Below the pieces are notes generated by a model. It saw nothing but the letters and a program-made list of their open reading frames with translations, searched no databases and had not been told where the DNA came from. Positions 37,044-45,506 of a stretch of 64,000 bases of DNA are shown piece after piece. Source of the stretch: Mesorhizobium sp. (GTDB lineage: Bacteria; Pseudomonadota; Alphaproteobacteria; Rhizobiales; Rhizobiaceae); contig SAQG01000003.1 of assembly GCA_004020315.1 (NCBI GenBank), forward strand, positions 62,001 through 126,000, written 5' to 3'. Each line of letters begins with the position of its first letter. Position 1 is the first letter of the stretch. Position numbers and translations under genes: made by a program.

Positions 37044-38195
37044 TCAGGGACCAGGCTGCCCCGCGGGCGGAACGATCTGCATGACAAGGCGCATCAGATC
37101 GGCCTGGCGGGAGACGCCGGTCTTCTGGAAGATGTTGTCAAGATGCGTCTTCGCGGTCGCGTTGGCAATGTGAAGGCTGGCGCCGGTCTCGGCCAGGGTA
37201 TGCCCGGCGAGAAGGCTGGCGAGCACGCGCGTTTCGGCCAGCGTCAGCCCAAAGGCTGTCGCCAGCATGTCGGCGGCGTCATGCTCGTCCGGCGCGTTGC
37301 CGATGAACACCGCGGCCACCGCCGCGGGTTCCATGCCGGCGCGCAGATCGCCGCCGGCCATCGGCAGCACGCGGGCGAAGGCGGGCGGCAGGTCGGGTTC
37401 GGTGAGGAGGACGGCAAGCCCGGTCTTGCCGATGCTTGCCTCATCCCGAGCCGCAAGCATGATGGCGCTGTGAAGCTCCTTGGAAGCCGAAGGGATCTTC
37501 GCTTGCAGAATGCCGCGGACATCCTGGATCGGGCCGCCGCTCCGCAGCATGTGTTTGGCCGAGCGGTTGGCGTGCAGGATGGCGCCACGTTCATTGGTGA
37601 GGACCACGGCGCATTTGAGCGCATCGAGCGCCTCGGCCATCCGTGCGCGCTCGATCGTGCCGATGTCGAGCATGTTGCTGATTATCACCGACCGGCGCAC
37701 ATGCGGCAGCAACAGTCCGCCAAGCTTGATTTCGCGCTCGGTGATAATGCCTTGCCGCTTATGCCGGGCGACGGCGAAGCCGGCAAGGCGGATAGGGGTG
37801 TGGATCAGGAAGAACGACATGACGTCGACCAGGCCTTGCGGCTTCAGCCACTCCTGAAAATATCGGGAGGTCTCCAGGTAGGTTTGAGGGATATGGCGTG
37901 AGACCACGTGCGGCACATCGAGCGAAGGCCATGTCGAGAGGTCCTCGAGCAGCCGGGCGTGGATCTCGGGAATATATTTCGCCTGTTGCTCCAGCCAATA
38001 TGGCTCTATTCCCACAGTCCTGTAGATCAGCAGCCGGTCGTTGGCGAGATCGTCAAGGTGCAGGACCGCAGTCTGGACGTTGAGCGCATCCCTGATCCCT
38101 GCAAGCGCGTACTCCCATCGCTCCGGATCGAGTGCGCAATCATAGATCGAGCCGATCAGCTTCGACAGCTCATGACGGGACAATGCCTTGGCCAT
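37044..38195 (-). CDS. LuxR-family transcriptional regulator with long N-terminal sensor region
   Basis: A 383-aa regulator starting at ATG 38195, with GGGGG seven bases upstream; an in-frame codon 21 bp earlier is less likely. The C-terminal HTH is FGLTLAETRVLASLLAGHTLAETGASLHIANATAKTHLDNIFQKTGVSRQADLMRLV, a clear LuxR/FixJ output domain. The first ~300 residues include a PAS-like segment (ALKCAVVLTNERGAILHANRSAKHML), with no receiver aspartate or acyl-homoserine-lactone domain. Divergent palindromes in the next gap may be its targets. Confidence 0.9.
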   Translation of the reverse strand: MAKALSRHELSKLIGSIYDCALDPERWEYALAGIRDALNVQTAVLHLDDLANDRLLIYRTVGIEPYWLEQQAKYIPEIHARLLEDLSTWPSLDVPHVVSRHIPQTYLETSRYFQEWLKPQGLVDVMSFFLIHTPIRLAGFAVARHKRQGIITEREIKLGGLLLPHVRRSVIISNMLDIGTIERARMAEALDALKCAVVLTNERGAILHANRSAKHMLRSGGPIQDVRGILQAKIPSASKELHSAIMLAARDEASIGKTGLAVLLTEPDLPPAFARVLPMAGGDLRAGMEPAAVAAVFIGNAPDEHDAADMLATAFGLTLAETRVLASLLAGHTLAETGASLHIANATAKTHLDNIFQKTGVSRQADLMRLVMQIVPPAGQPGP

Positions 38196-38594
38196 CAACG
38201 GCCCCCCGCATGTCAACAGCGCGTCCGATGTGGGAAGCCGCGCTCCCTCAGGTGCTCTCGCTTCGGCGGATTACGCGCGGACACGCGCCGCGCCGTAACC
38301 GCGTCGTAGCCCTGCGAATTTTAGCGATCGCTTAATTTCGGATTATCTCCCCCAAACAGGGGATGCGCAAGCACCCGGGCGGTGAAATACTCGCGCTTCA
38401 GAAGGTAAGGTCACACTTAACTGTGACAACCAGTGGGTTCAGCGCGTTCTCGGCTCGCGGACCTTCGCACTGTGATGCAGCCGGGGGGACTAATCCAGAA
38501 TTCTGCCTGCGTGCGCCGACTATCACGGCGCGCGACCGTCTATTGCTGAAACTTGAGCCGGGCTCGTCCCGGACAATTCGGATGGAGCAGCATT
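38196..38594. promoter_or_regulatory. 399-bp divergent regulatory region with two palindromes
   Basis: No gene is seen. AGCGATCGCT (38323-38332) is a perfect 10-bp palindrome in AT-rich flanks, and GTCACA-CTTAAC-TGTGAC (38410-38427) is a perfect 18-bp inverted repeat. Both lie between the LuxR gene (minus) and the small exported protein/cytochrome genes (plus). They are candidate operators for the LuxR protein or another dimeric regulator; which one is unknown. Confidence 0.5.
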
Positions 38595-38954
38595 ATGTAC
38601 AGGTACATTGCTTTTGCAGCACTTTGCATGGCGGCGATGCCCGCGCATGCCGACGAGCTTGGAGCCATCAAGGCTGAAAGCATCGATCTCGCCGGTTTCC
38701 TTGGTGTCGTCTATTACACGCCGCAGGAGGACGGCTATCGGGTGGTCACCACAATCGCGCAGGGCGAGGCTGGCTTGCCCGTACGTTTCGTGGCGACACT
38801 GACCGAGAACCAGATAGTCGCGGTCTCGGTGCCGGGCAAGCTGGGAGAGTCGGACCAGATCATCGAGATATCGCGTGTCGGCGGCAAGCTCGTCGTCAGT
38901 CCGCAGGCGATAGACGGAATCGTGGTCTCTTCCCCGAAGCTCGCCGTTGACTGA
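38595..38954 (+). CDS. Small exported protein of unknown function
   Basis: A 119-aa protein with GGAG seven bases before the ATG. The signal peptide MYRYIAFAALCMAAMPAHA is followed by a mature domain of about 100 residues, rich in beta-strand-forming sequence: GFLGVVYYTPQEDGYRVVTTIAQ, LPVRFVATLTENQIVAVSV, GGKLVVSPQAID. No family recognised. It is 66 bp upstream of the cytochrome c gene on the same strand, so a periplasmic redox or assembly partner role is possible but unproven. Confidence 0.8.
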   Translation: MYRYIAFAALCMAAMPAHADELGAIKAESIDLAGFLGVVYYTPQEDGYRVVTTIAQGEAGLPVRFVATLTENQIVAVSVPGKLGESDQIIEISRVGGKLVVSPQAIDGIVVSSPKLAVD

Positions 38955-39020
38955 TCCAAGGTCGAGTGAGGCGATCCAAGGTTGCCTGATTCCGGGGCGG
39001 GTGCATTGCGGCGGCGCTGG

Positions 39021-39452
39021 ATGAGCCTGCAACGTCGGCGACAGACGACGTCTGCATGGCTCGTCCTGTGTGTCGTCGTTTTGGCCGTCGCCACCGGCTT
39101 CGGCGCGTCTTCGCAGGCTGAGCTGGCCGCGGGCAAGTTCTACGAAATTGTCGGCGGCAAGGTCGATGCGCGAACCTACAACGGCTTCCGTCGCTACCAT
39201 GGCAGCTGCAATCATTGCCATGGTCCCGACGGCATGGGCTCGACCTTCGCCTCGGCGCTTGTCGACCGGCTGCCCGACCTCGAGGTCTTTCGGCGCAACG
39301 TTCGCGACGGCGTGCGCAGCGGCCCTTCTGTGATGAAGGGCTTCGCCGACGACCCCAACGTCGCTCCTTACATCGACGATATCTACGCCTATCTGCAGGC
39401 CCGCGCCGACGGTGCGCTTGGCCGAGGGCGGCCTGAGCGGCTTCAACCTTAG
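39021..39452 (+). CDS. c-type cytochrome (c-550/XoxG-like)
   Basis: About 143 aa with an N-terminal membrane or signal segment WLVLCVVVLAVATGFGASSQA and a single haem site CNHCH near residue 62. The distal Met is probably in SVMKGFADDPNVAPYI. The sequence around haem (GTYNGFRRYHGSCNHCHGPDG-like) resembles cytochromes that accept electrons from PQQ-dependent alcohol dehydrogenases. No such dehydrogenase is in this window, so its donor is unknown. A TTG at 38982 is an alternative start. Confidence 0.88.
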   Translation: MSLQRRRQTTSAWLVLCVVVLAVATGFGASSQAELAAGKFYEIVGGKVDARTYNGFRRYHGSCNHCHGPDGMGSTFASALVDRLPDLEVFRRNVRDGVRSGPSVMKGFADDPNVAPYIDDIYAYLQARADGALGRGRPERLQP

Positions 39453-39470
39453 TGCCTCAGGCTGCCGGCT

Positions 39471-40616
39471 TCACCAAAGGACAGTGAGACGATTGTCGTT
39501 CGCGAGCGCCACATGCGTGCCAAAAGGCGAGCTCTCGCGCTCAAGCACCGCCGCGAGCCAGGCGGCATCTGCAGCAGAGGCGCGGTTCAGCCGGAACTTG
39601 GCGAGACGGAACGGCACCAGCTCGAGCGAAACAAGCGTACCGTCCGGTATAGCGAGCCGCGGCAGGTACATCAGCGCAAGCTCGCCGCGAAAGCTTTCGT
39701 ACCCGGTGATTCCCTCATAGTCGGTGAGGAAGTCGCCGCATCCGTAGAGGATCACCCGGCCGTCATGGATTTCGATTGGCTTGGGATGGTGGGAGGAGTG
39801 CCCATGCACGACGTCGAAACCTGCAACATCGATGAGAGCGTGGGCAAGCGCGCGTTCTTCGGCGGCAACCTGGTAGCCCCAGTTGCCGCCCCAGTGGATC
39901 GAGGCTACCGTGAGATCGCCAGGCTGTTTTATGGCCTGCACGGATCGGGCGATCTGCGCGAGTGAGTGGGCCGAGACATCCGCCAGCAGGTTCACCCCAG
40001 GCTTGTAGGCTCCGGCTGCCCATGAAGCTGGAACGCCGCTCGTCTCGAGCGCGAAGCCGAAGACGAGCACCCGGCCTCCGTCGGCCAGTTCGATGGCGGC
40101 AGGCGCCGCCGCCTCATCCGCGTCAAGCCCGGCCCCGGCATAGGCGAGGCCGGCAAGCCGGAGCGTGTCGAGGGTTTCGACGAGGCCAGGCTCATCCCAG
40201 TCGAGCACATGGTTGTTGGCGAGCACGCAGCAGTCTACCCGCGCCGCCGCCAGGCAGCCGATGTTTGCGGGGTTCATTTTGTAATTGATCCACTTGGGCG
40301 CCAAGGACAGGCTGGTGGTGATGCTGGTCTCGACATTGATGATCCGCGCGTCGGGCGCTTCACGGTCCAATTCGGCGAGGGCATCGCCCCAGACATACGT
40401 GTCGTCGACCTTTCTCGGGATTGGGCCATTGATGCGTTCGGCAAGCTCGACATAGGTCGTCGCCGATTTGACATAGCGCTCGTAAAGGTGCGGGTCGCCG
40501 GGACTGGCGAGGATCTGGTCGATGCCGCGCCCGAGCATCACATCGCCGCACAGGAACAGTTTCGCGCTGCTTCGGAGCGGCCGTCCGGCGGCGGCATTGT
40601 TCGCGATCTGCGGCAT
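39471..40616 (-). CDS. CapA-family protein (poly-gamma-glutamate synthesis-type phosphoesterase)
   Basis: A 381-aa protein from ATG 40616, preceded by GGAGGAG; a longer frame to 40721 lacks support. The metallophosphoesterase-like CapA fold is marked by LFLCGDVMLGRGIDQIL, INVETSITTS, VLANNHVLDW, VASIHWGGNWGYQV and HGHSSHHPKPIEI, which provide Asp/His/Asn metal ligands. Family members act in capsule polyglutamate synthesis or as lipoprotein-like surface enzymes. No capBC genes are present. The role here is unknown. Confidence 0.9.
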   Translation of the reverse strand: MPQIANNAAAGRPLRSSAKLFLCGDVMLGRGIDQILASPGDPHLYERYVKSATTYVELAERINGPIPRKVDDTYVWGDALAELDREAPDARIINVETSITTSLSLAPKWINYKMNPANIGCLAAARVDCCVLANNHVLDWDEPGLVETLDTLRLAGLAYAGAGLDADEAAAPAAIELADGGRVLVFGFALETSGVPASWAAGAYKPGVNLLADVSAHSLAQIARSVQAIKQPGDLTVASIHWGGNWGYQVAAEERALAHALIDVAGFDVVHGHSSHHPKPIEIHDGRVILYGCGDFLTDYEGITGYESFRGELALMYLPRLAIPDGTLVSLELVPFRLAKFRLNRASAADAAWLAAVLERESSPFGTHVALANDNRLTVLW

Positions 40617-40726
40617 CGCTCTCGGATCTCCTCCGTGCCAACACCCAGCGAGGCCGAGGGGTTCCAGCGCAATTGCGCGGATCGATCGGGCGCCCAGGAG
40701 AACCGACCGCCGAGGCTTCATTCCAG

Positions 40727-40981
40727 CTTGGGTTCCTCGCCCCCACTATAGTGGGGGAGAGGTGGCTCGGCGAAGCCGAGACGGAGAGGGGACCGCGCTC
40801 TACGAAAGCCCCCTCTCCGGCCGCGGAGCCTGTCCTCGGGCTTGCCAAAGGCAAGACCCGTGGGCGGCCACCTCTCCCCCGCTTCGCGTGGGCGAGGAAC
40901 CCAGGTCTCGAGAGTTCGAGGGACAGCACCCCCTCTGCCTTGCCAGGCATCTCTCCCGCAAGGGGGGAGATCGGCAGCTTC
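40727..40981. repeat. Compound nested palindromic element in a divergent intergenic region
   Basis: The 458-bp gap 40617-41074 carries no gene. Within it, a left arm (TTGGGTTCCTCGC at 40729, GGGGGAGAGGTGGC at 40752-40765) pairs with a right arm (GCCACCTCTCCCCC at 40867-40880, GCGAGGAACCCA near 40893). Inside are GGAGAGGGG...CCCCCTCTCC (40784-40817) and CTTGCC-AAA-GGCAAG hairpins. A separate 'TGCC...CTCTCCCGCAAGGGGGGAGATCGGC' unit (40939-40975) follows. It resembles the dispersed palindromes at 43249 and 45418. Confidence 0.8.
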
Positions 40982-41074
40982 AACGCCCCGTTGTCCTGGA
41001 TCAGCTTCACCCGCCGCGACGCAGCATGGATTTCGGCAAAATCGGGCCCATATCCCTGATAGGGAGCTTTGAGC

Positions 41075-42481
41075 GTGAAACTCGCGCGTGTAGCCCTGAT
41101 TGCCGCGGCTTTTATAGCCGCTGTGGTCGTTTGCCTTTCTTCCGCAACCGGAGAGGCGAACGGCCAGGAGAGGATTGCGCTGCGCGTCGAGATAGACGGC
41201 GCGATCGGTCCGGCGAGCGCCATGCAGTTCGAGGAAGCGCTGGCGATCGCCACGGAGCGAAACGCCGAAGTTCTCATCCTGCAGATGAACACGCCCGGCG
41301 GGTTGGTCACCAGCATGCGCGAGATCATCGCCGACATCCTCGCCTCGCCGGTTCCCGTCATCGGCTATGTCGCGCCAGCCGGCGGGCATGCTGCGAGCGC
41401 CGGAACCTACATCCTCTACGCGACCCATGTTGCGGCGATGGCGCCCGGCACCAATCTGGGCGCGGCAACGCCAATCGAGATGGGCGGGCCAATGCCATCC
41501 TTTCCCGGCGGCGGCGACAAGAACGATGCCCCGGAAGCCGGCAAGGACCAGAAGAACGGCACCAGACCACCGGCGAGCGATGCGATGATCGCCAAGGCGA
41601 CGAACGACGCGGTTGCCCTGATCCGCAGCCTGGCTGAACTGCGCGGGCGCAATGCCGATTGGGGCGAAAAGGCCGTGCGCGAGGCGGCCAGCCTGTCGGC
41701 CAACGCGGCGCTGCAGGAACGTGTCGTCGATTTCGTCGCCCGCGACACGACCGAACTGCTTCAGCTGGCCGACGGCCGGACGGTCGAGATCGCCGGCAGG
41801 AAAGAGGTATTGGCGACCAAAGGGCTGCCGGTTGAAACGCTGGAGCCCGGCTGGGTCATCCGGCTTCTCGCCGTCATCACCGACCCGAACATCGCCGTGA
41901 TCCTGATGCTGATCGGCGTTTATGGGCTCGTCTTCGAGTTCACGAGCCCGGGCGCGGTCGCGCCCGGCGTGATCGGCACGATCTGCCTGCTGCTCGGGCT
42001 CTATGCGCTCAATCTCCTGCCGATCAGCTATGCCGGCCTTGCCTTGATGCTGCTTGGCATCATCTTCCTCGTCGTCGAGGTCTTTAATCCCACGGTGGTC
42101 CTTGGGCTGGGAGGTGTGGCTGCCTTTCTGCTGGGCGCTGCCATGCTGCTCAGGATCGAGGGACCGGGCTTCGAGATGTCGTGGGCCGTTATCGGCACCG
42201 CGGCCGTCCTGACGCTCGGCTTGGCGCTGCTGACCGGCAGCTATTTGTGGGCGGCCCGCAAGCACGTTCCGCGTGTTGGTGCACAGGCCATGCAAGGGCT
42301 GCCGGCCAAGGTCCTCGACTGGGAAGGCAGCGAGGGCCACGTGTTGGCCCGGGGCGAGCGCTGGCGGGCGAAGGCCGACGAACCTATCGCAGTGGGCGAC
42401 AGCGTCGAGGTGGCTGATGTCAGGGGTCTCGTGCTGACGATACGGCGTCGCAATGCGGGAAGCGATGGAGCAAGGCAATGA
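41075..42481 (+). CDS. NfeD family membrane serine protease (ClpP-class)
   Basis: A 468-aa protein. GTG 41075 has GGGAG at 8 bases; TTG 41069 is too close. A signal/TM helix (residues 3-22) is followed by a ClpP-like protease domain with [15 protein letters not shown] and the nucleophile region [16 protein letters not shown] (Ser-Ala-Gly). A membrane domain of four to five helices and a C-terminal OB-fold NfeD domain (residues ~400-465, [18 protein letters not shown]) complete the long 'NfeD1b' architecture. It overlaps the slipin gene by 4 bp. NfeD proteins pair with stomatin-like proteins in membrane protein quality control. Confidence 0.95.
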   Translation: MKLARVALIAAAFIAAVVVCLSSATGEANGQERIALRVEIDGAIGPASAMQFEEALAIATERNAEVLILQMNTPGGLVTSMREIIADILASPVPVIGYVAPAGGHAASAGTYILYATHVAAMAPGTNLGAATPIEMGGPMPSFPGGGDKNDAPEAGKDQKNGTRPPASDAMIAKATNDAVALIRSLAELRGRNADWGEKAVREAASLSANAALQERVVDFVARDTTELLQLADGRTVEIAGRKEVLATKGLPVETLEPGWVIRLLAVITDPNIAVILMLIGVYGLVFEFTSPGAVAPGVIGTICLLLGLYALNLLPISYAGLALMLLGIIFLVVEVFNPTVVLGLGGVAAFLLGAAMLLRIEGPGFEMSWAVIGTAAVLTLGLALLTGSYLWAARKHVPRVGAQAMQGLPAKVLDWEGSEGHVLARGERWRAKADEPIAVGDSVEVADVRGLVLTIRRRNAGSDGARQ

Positions 42482-43239
42482 TCATCGGTTACGTCGCCTA
42501 TCTGGTAGCAGCGCTCGTCGTGGTCATGTTCCTGTCCGCTGCCATTCGCATCCTGAGGGAATATCAGCGCGGCGTGGTCTTCACGCTCGGCCGCTTCACC
42601 GGAGTCAAGGGGCCCGGCCTGATCATCCTCATCCCCTTCGTGCAGCAAATGGCGAAGGTCGACCTGCGAGTAGTGCTCCAGGACGTGCCGCCGCAGGACG
42701 TGATCTCGCGCGACAACGTCTCAGTGAAGGTCAACGCGGTGCTGTATTTTCGTATCGTTGACGCCGAGCGGGCGGTGATCCAGGTCGAGGACTTCATGGC
42801 CGCCACCAACCAGCTGGCACAGACCACATTGCGCTCGGTCCTCGGCAAGCATGAGCTCGATGAAATGCTGGCCGAACGTGACAAGCTCAACAGCGATATC
42901 CAGGAGATCCTCGATCAGCGGACTGATGCCTGGGGCATCAAGGTCTCCGATGTCGAGATCAAGCATGTCGACCTCAACGAGAACATGGTCCGCGCCATCG
43001 CCAAGCAGGCCGAGGCCGAACGGCTGCGGCGTGCGAAAGTGATCAATGCCGACGGCGAACAGCAGGCGGCGGCAAAACTCGTCGAGGCCGGCAAGATGCT
43101 GTCCGGGACGCCGCAGGCCATGCAGCTGCGCTATTTCGAGGCTCTGCATGACATCGCTGGTGAGCGCTCGTCGACGGTCGTGTTTCCGGTGCCGATGGAC
43201 CTGCTCGGTCATTTCATCAAACAGCCCGGTGGGAAGTGA
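42478..43239 (+). CDS. Slipin / band 7 (SPFH) membrane protein
   Basis: A 253-aa stomatin-like protein. An N-terminal hairpin membrane segment ([19 protein letters not shown]) is followed by the SPFH domain: [62 protein letters not shown] and [25 protein letters not shown] predicted C-terminal coiled coil likely drives oligomer assembly. ATGA overlap with the NfeD gene shows a two-gene operon. The pair is a known functional unit in many bacteria and archaea. Confidence 0.95.
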   Translation: MIIGYVAYLVAALVVVMFLSAAIRILREYQRGVVFTLGRFTGVKGPGLIILIPFVQQMAKVDLRVVLQDVPPQDVISRDNVSVKVNAVLYFRIVDAERAVIQVEDFMAATNQLAQTTLRSVLGKHELDEMLAERDKLNSDIQEILDQRTDAWGIKVSDVEIKHVDLNENMVRAIAKQAEAERLRRAKVINADGEQQAAAKLVEAGKMLSGTPQAMQLRYFEALHDIAGERSSTVVFPVPMDLLGHFIKQPGGK

Positions 43240-43248
43240 GGGTTTGGT

Positions 43249-43330
43249 GATTGGCGAAAGCGTGGGATGACGTCCAATCTCCCCCTTGCCGGGCATCTCC
43301 CCCGCAAGGGGGGAGATTGGCGGCTTCGCC
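43249..43330. repeat. Palindromic intergenic repeat, copy 2
   Basis: Arms CCAATCTCCCCCTTGC (43274-43289) and GCAAGGGGGGAGATTGG (43304-43320) form a near-perfect hairpin. It sits between two converging genes (slipin and LysR). A leading GATTGGCGAA block and a trailing GGCGGCTTCGCCG match copy 3 at 45418. Strong stem with no T-run; it probably works as a bidirectional transcription stop or RNA 3' stabiliser. Confidence 0.85.
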
Positions 43331-43344
43331 GTCGCGTCTCACCT

Positions 43345-44277
43345 TCACCCTCGCCAAGGCGGCTCCGGTGCGAATCGCTTGCCGATCCAGTCGGCGAAGG
43401 CGCGCGTCTTCGCCGCTTGCCCCTTGGCTGAAGGCATCACGATATAGATCGCGCCTTCGTCGGCGAGCGTCCAGTCCTCCAGAACAGGCACCAGCCGTCC
43501 GTCGGCGAGTTCGCGTCCGACCAGCCAATCCGTGCTCATCATCAACCCGACGCCCTGCACGGCGGCTTCGACCAGCACCTCGGCATCATCGGTGACCAGC
43601 GGCCCAGAAACCTCGATACGAACGCGACGGCCCGTGCTGTCGGTCATCTCCCAGGCGGGAAAGGTCTGGAAACCGGTGAAGCCCAGACAGCTGTGCTCAA
43701 GAAGCGCTTGCGGCGTGGCCGGCGTGCCCATGCGGGCGAGGTAAGAGGGGGCGGCGCACAGCAGTCGGCGGCGCGTCGCGACCTTGCGCGCCACCAGTCG
43801 CGAGTCCTCCAGCGCGCCGAGACGGACGGCGACGTCGAAATTCTCGGCGACGAGATCGACAAAACGGTTGGAGAACTCGGCCTCAATGCGGACGTTTGGA
43901 AATTCGGCGAGAAATTGCGGCAGCAGCGGTCCGATCCACATGCGCCCGAACGATCCGGGCAGCGCCAGTCGCAGCACGCCGCGCGGCCCGCCGCCGGCAT
44001 GCGCCGACGCCACGCTCTCGGCCTCGTCGACTGCGGCCAGGATAGTGCGGACGCGGACGAGGAACTCCGCTCCCGCCTCGGTCAGCGACACGCTGCGCGT
44101 CGTCCGGTGCAGCAGCCGCACGCCGAGCCGCTCCTCCAGAGATTGCAGGCGGCGTGACAGGATCGTCGCGTCGCGCCCGACGCGCGCCGCCGCTTTGGTG
44201 AAGGAGCGCGCTTCGGCAATCGCCGCAAAGGCGGCCATTTCGGCGAGTGCTGCCGGTTCGTGGGATTGCTGCATCAT
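43345..44277 (-). CDS. LysR-family transcriptional regulator
   Basis: A 310-aa LysR protein. The N-terminal HTH reads AAFAAIAEARSFTKAAARVGRDATILSRRLQSLEERLGVRLLHRTTRSVSLTEAG. The effector-binding domain starts near LRLALPGSFGRMWIGPLLPQFLAEFP. It is divergent from the oxidoreductase gene (44389) with a 111-bp shared promoter region, the standard LysR regulator/target layout, so it likely controls that gene. No clear T-N11-A box was found by eye. Confidence 0.93.
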   Translation of the reverse strand: MMQQSHEPAALAEMAAFAAIAEARSFTKAAARVGRDATILSRRLQSLEERLGVRLLHRTTRSVSLTEAGAEFLVRVRTILAAVDEAESVASAHAGGGPRGVLRLALPGSFGRMWIGPLLPQFLAEFPNVRIEAEFSNRFVDLVAENFDVAVRLGALEDSRLVARKVATRRRLLCAAPSYLARMGTPATPQALLEHSCLGFTGFQTFPAWEMTDSTGRRVRIEVSGPLVTDDAEVLVEAAVQGVGLMMSTDWLVGRELADGRLVPVLEDWTLADEGAIYIVMPSAKGQAAKTRAFADWIGKRFAPEPPWRG

Positions 44278-44388
44278 GCGCAGAACTCAAGTGCAAAAAC
44301 AGAAGATTATGCAGAAATAGCGCAGCAGCTAGTTTCACTCAATCCCATCCATTGGGCATCGACCGGCCAAATCAACTGGAGTGAGACC

Positions 44389-45399
44389 ATGAAAGCCATC
44401 GAACTGACTGCGCCCCGACTGGACGCCTTTCGCGCGGCCACTGTTGCCACACCTGAACCGCAGCGCGGCGAAGTGCTGATCCGCCTGCGCGCCGCGAGCC
44501 TCAATTTCGTCGATGTCGCGGTAGCGAGCGGCAACTATCCAGGCCCCAGCTTCCCGTTCATTCCCGTCGTTGACGGCGCTGGCGAGATCGTCGGTATCGG
44601 CGACGGCGTATCGAGGCTTGGCGTCAACGACCGCGTCACCGCCCATGCGAAGCCGCGCTGGATCGGCGGCCGTCCGCGACCCTATGAGACGACACAGATG
44701 CGCGGCCTGACCCTGCCCGGATCGCTCGCCGAGTACGTCGCGCTGCCGGCCAATGCCGTCGTGCCGATGCCGGCGCATCTGTCCTTCGAAGCGGCGGCGA
44801 CGCTGCCGATTGCCGCGACCACCGCCTGGAATGCGATCCGCGCCGCCGATGTCGGGCCGGGATCGGTCGTCGTCCTGCTTGGCACTGGCGGCGTCTCGAT
44901 CTTCACCTTGCAGTTGGCCAAGGCAGCCGGCGCCACGGTCGTCATCACCTCGTCGTCGGACGAAAAGCTGGAGCGCGCCAAGGCGCTCGGTGCCGATCAT
45001 CTGATCAACTACCGCTCGACACCGGCCTGGGATGCCAAGGTGCTCGAGCTCACCAACGGCCTCGGTGCCGACCTGATCGTCGAGACCGGCGGTGCCGCCA
45101 CCTTTGCCCGCTCGATCAACGCCGCCGCTTCCGGCGGCACTGTGTTCGTCATCGGCTTCGTTACCGGCACCGAGGCCACCGCAAACCTGCTGCCGATCAT
45201 CGTCAAGGCGCTCAAGGTGGTGGGCAACAACACCGGTTCGGTGTCCGACCTGCACGACGCCGCCCGCGCCATCGCCGCTGCCCGTATCGAGCCGGTCATC
45301 GACACGGTGTACAGCCAGGACCAGGCAGCCGAGGCCTACGCGCACATGGCGGCCGGCGGTCGGCATTTCGGCAAGCTTGCTTTTGCGCTGTCGTGGTGA
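44389..45399 (+). CDS. Zinc-type/quinone-oxidoreductase-like NAD(P)H alcohol dehydrogenase family protein
   Basis: A 336-aa medium-chain dehydrogenase/reductase. GGAG lies 8 bases before ATG 44389. It has a GroES-like N-terminal domain (GEVLIRLRAASLNFVDVAVASGNYP, VPMPAHLSFEAAATLPIAATTAW) and a Rossmann motif VLLGTGGVSIFTLQLAKAAGATVVITSS. The catalytic-zinc Cys is not present, so it resembles quinone oxidoreductases rather than zinc alcohol dehydrogenases. It probably reduces a quinone or enone using NADPH, under the LysR regulator. Confidence 0.92.
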   Translation: MKAIELTAPRLDAFRAATVATPEPQRGEVLIRLRAASLNFVDVAVASGNYPGPSFPFIPVVDGAGEIVGIGDGVSRLGVNDRVTAHAKPRWIGGRPRPYETTQMRGLTLPGSLAEYVALPANAVVPMPAHLSFEAAATLPIAATTAWNAIRAADVGPGSVVVLLGTGGVSIFTLQLAKAAGATVVITSSSDEKLERAKALGADHLINYRSTPAWDAKVLELTNGLGADLIVETGGAATFARSINAAASGGTVFVIGFVTGTEATANLLPIIVKALKVVGNNTGSVSDLHDAARAIAAARIEPVIDTVYSQDQAAEAYAHMAAGGRHFGKLAFALSW

Positions 45400-45417
45400 G
45401 CGCGTGGCTTAACGCTG

Positions 45418-45481
45418 GGGATTGGCGAAGGCGGATGAGAGCGCAATCTCCCCCCAAGTGGGGGAGATTGGCAGCTTCGCC
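45418..45481. repeat. Palindromic intergenic repeat, copy 3
   Basis: CAATCTCCCCCC (45444-45455) pairs with GGGGAGATTG (45461-45470) around AAGTG. It is preceded by GATTGGCGAAGGCGGATGA (45420-45438) and followed by GCAGCTTCGCCG, as in copy 2. It lies between converging genes (oxidoreductase, molybdenum hydroxylase), the same setting as copy 2. Confidence 0.85.
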
Positions 45482-45506
45482 GCCGGCATTTCCAGCTCCG
45501 ACCCCC

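Noticed and set aside
40727..40981. CRISPR-like array
   Set aside because: The repeats are inverted and unequal, with no regularly spaced direct repeats or spacers and no cas genes.
43270..43325. Ordinary rho-independent terminator
   Set aside because: The stem is strong but no T-run follows, and the sequence recurs with flanking blocks at 45418, so it is better described as a repeat element with possible terminator activity.
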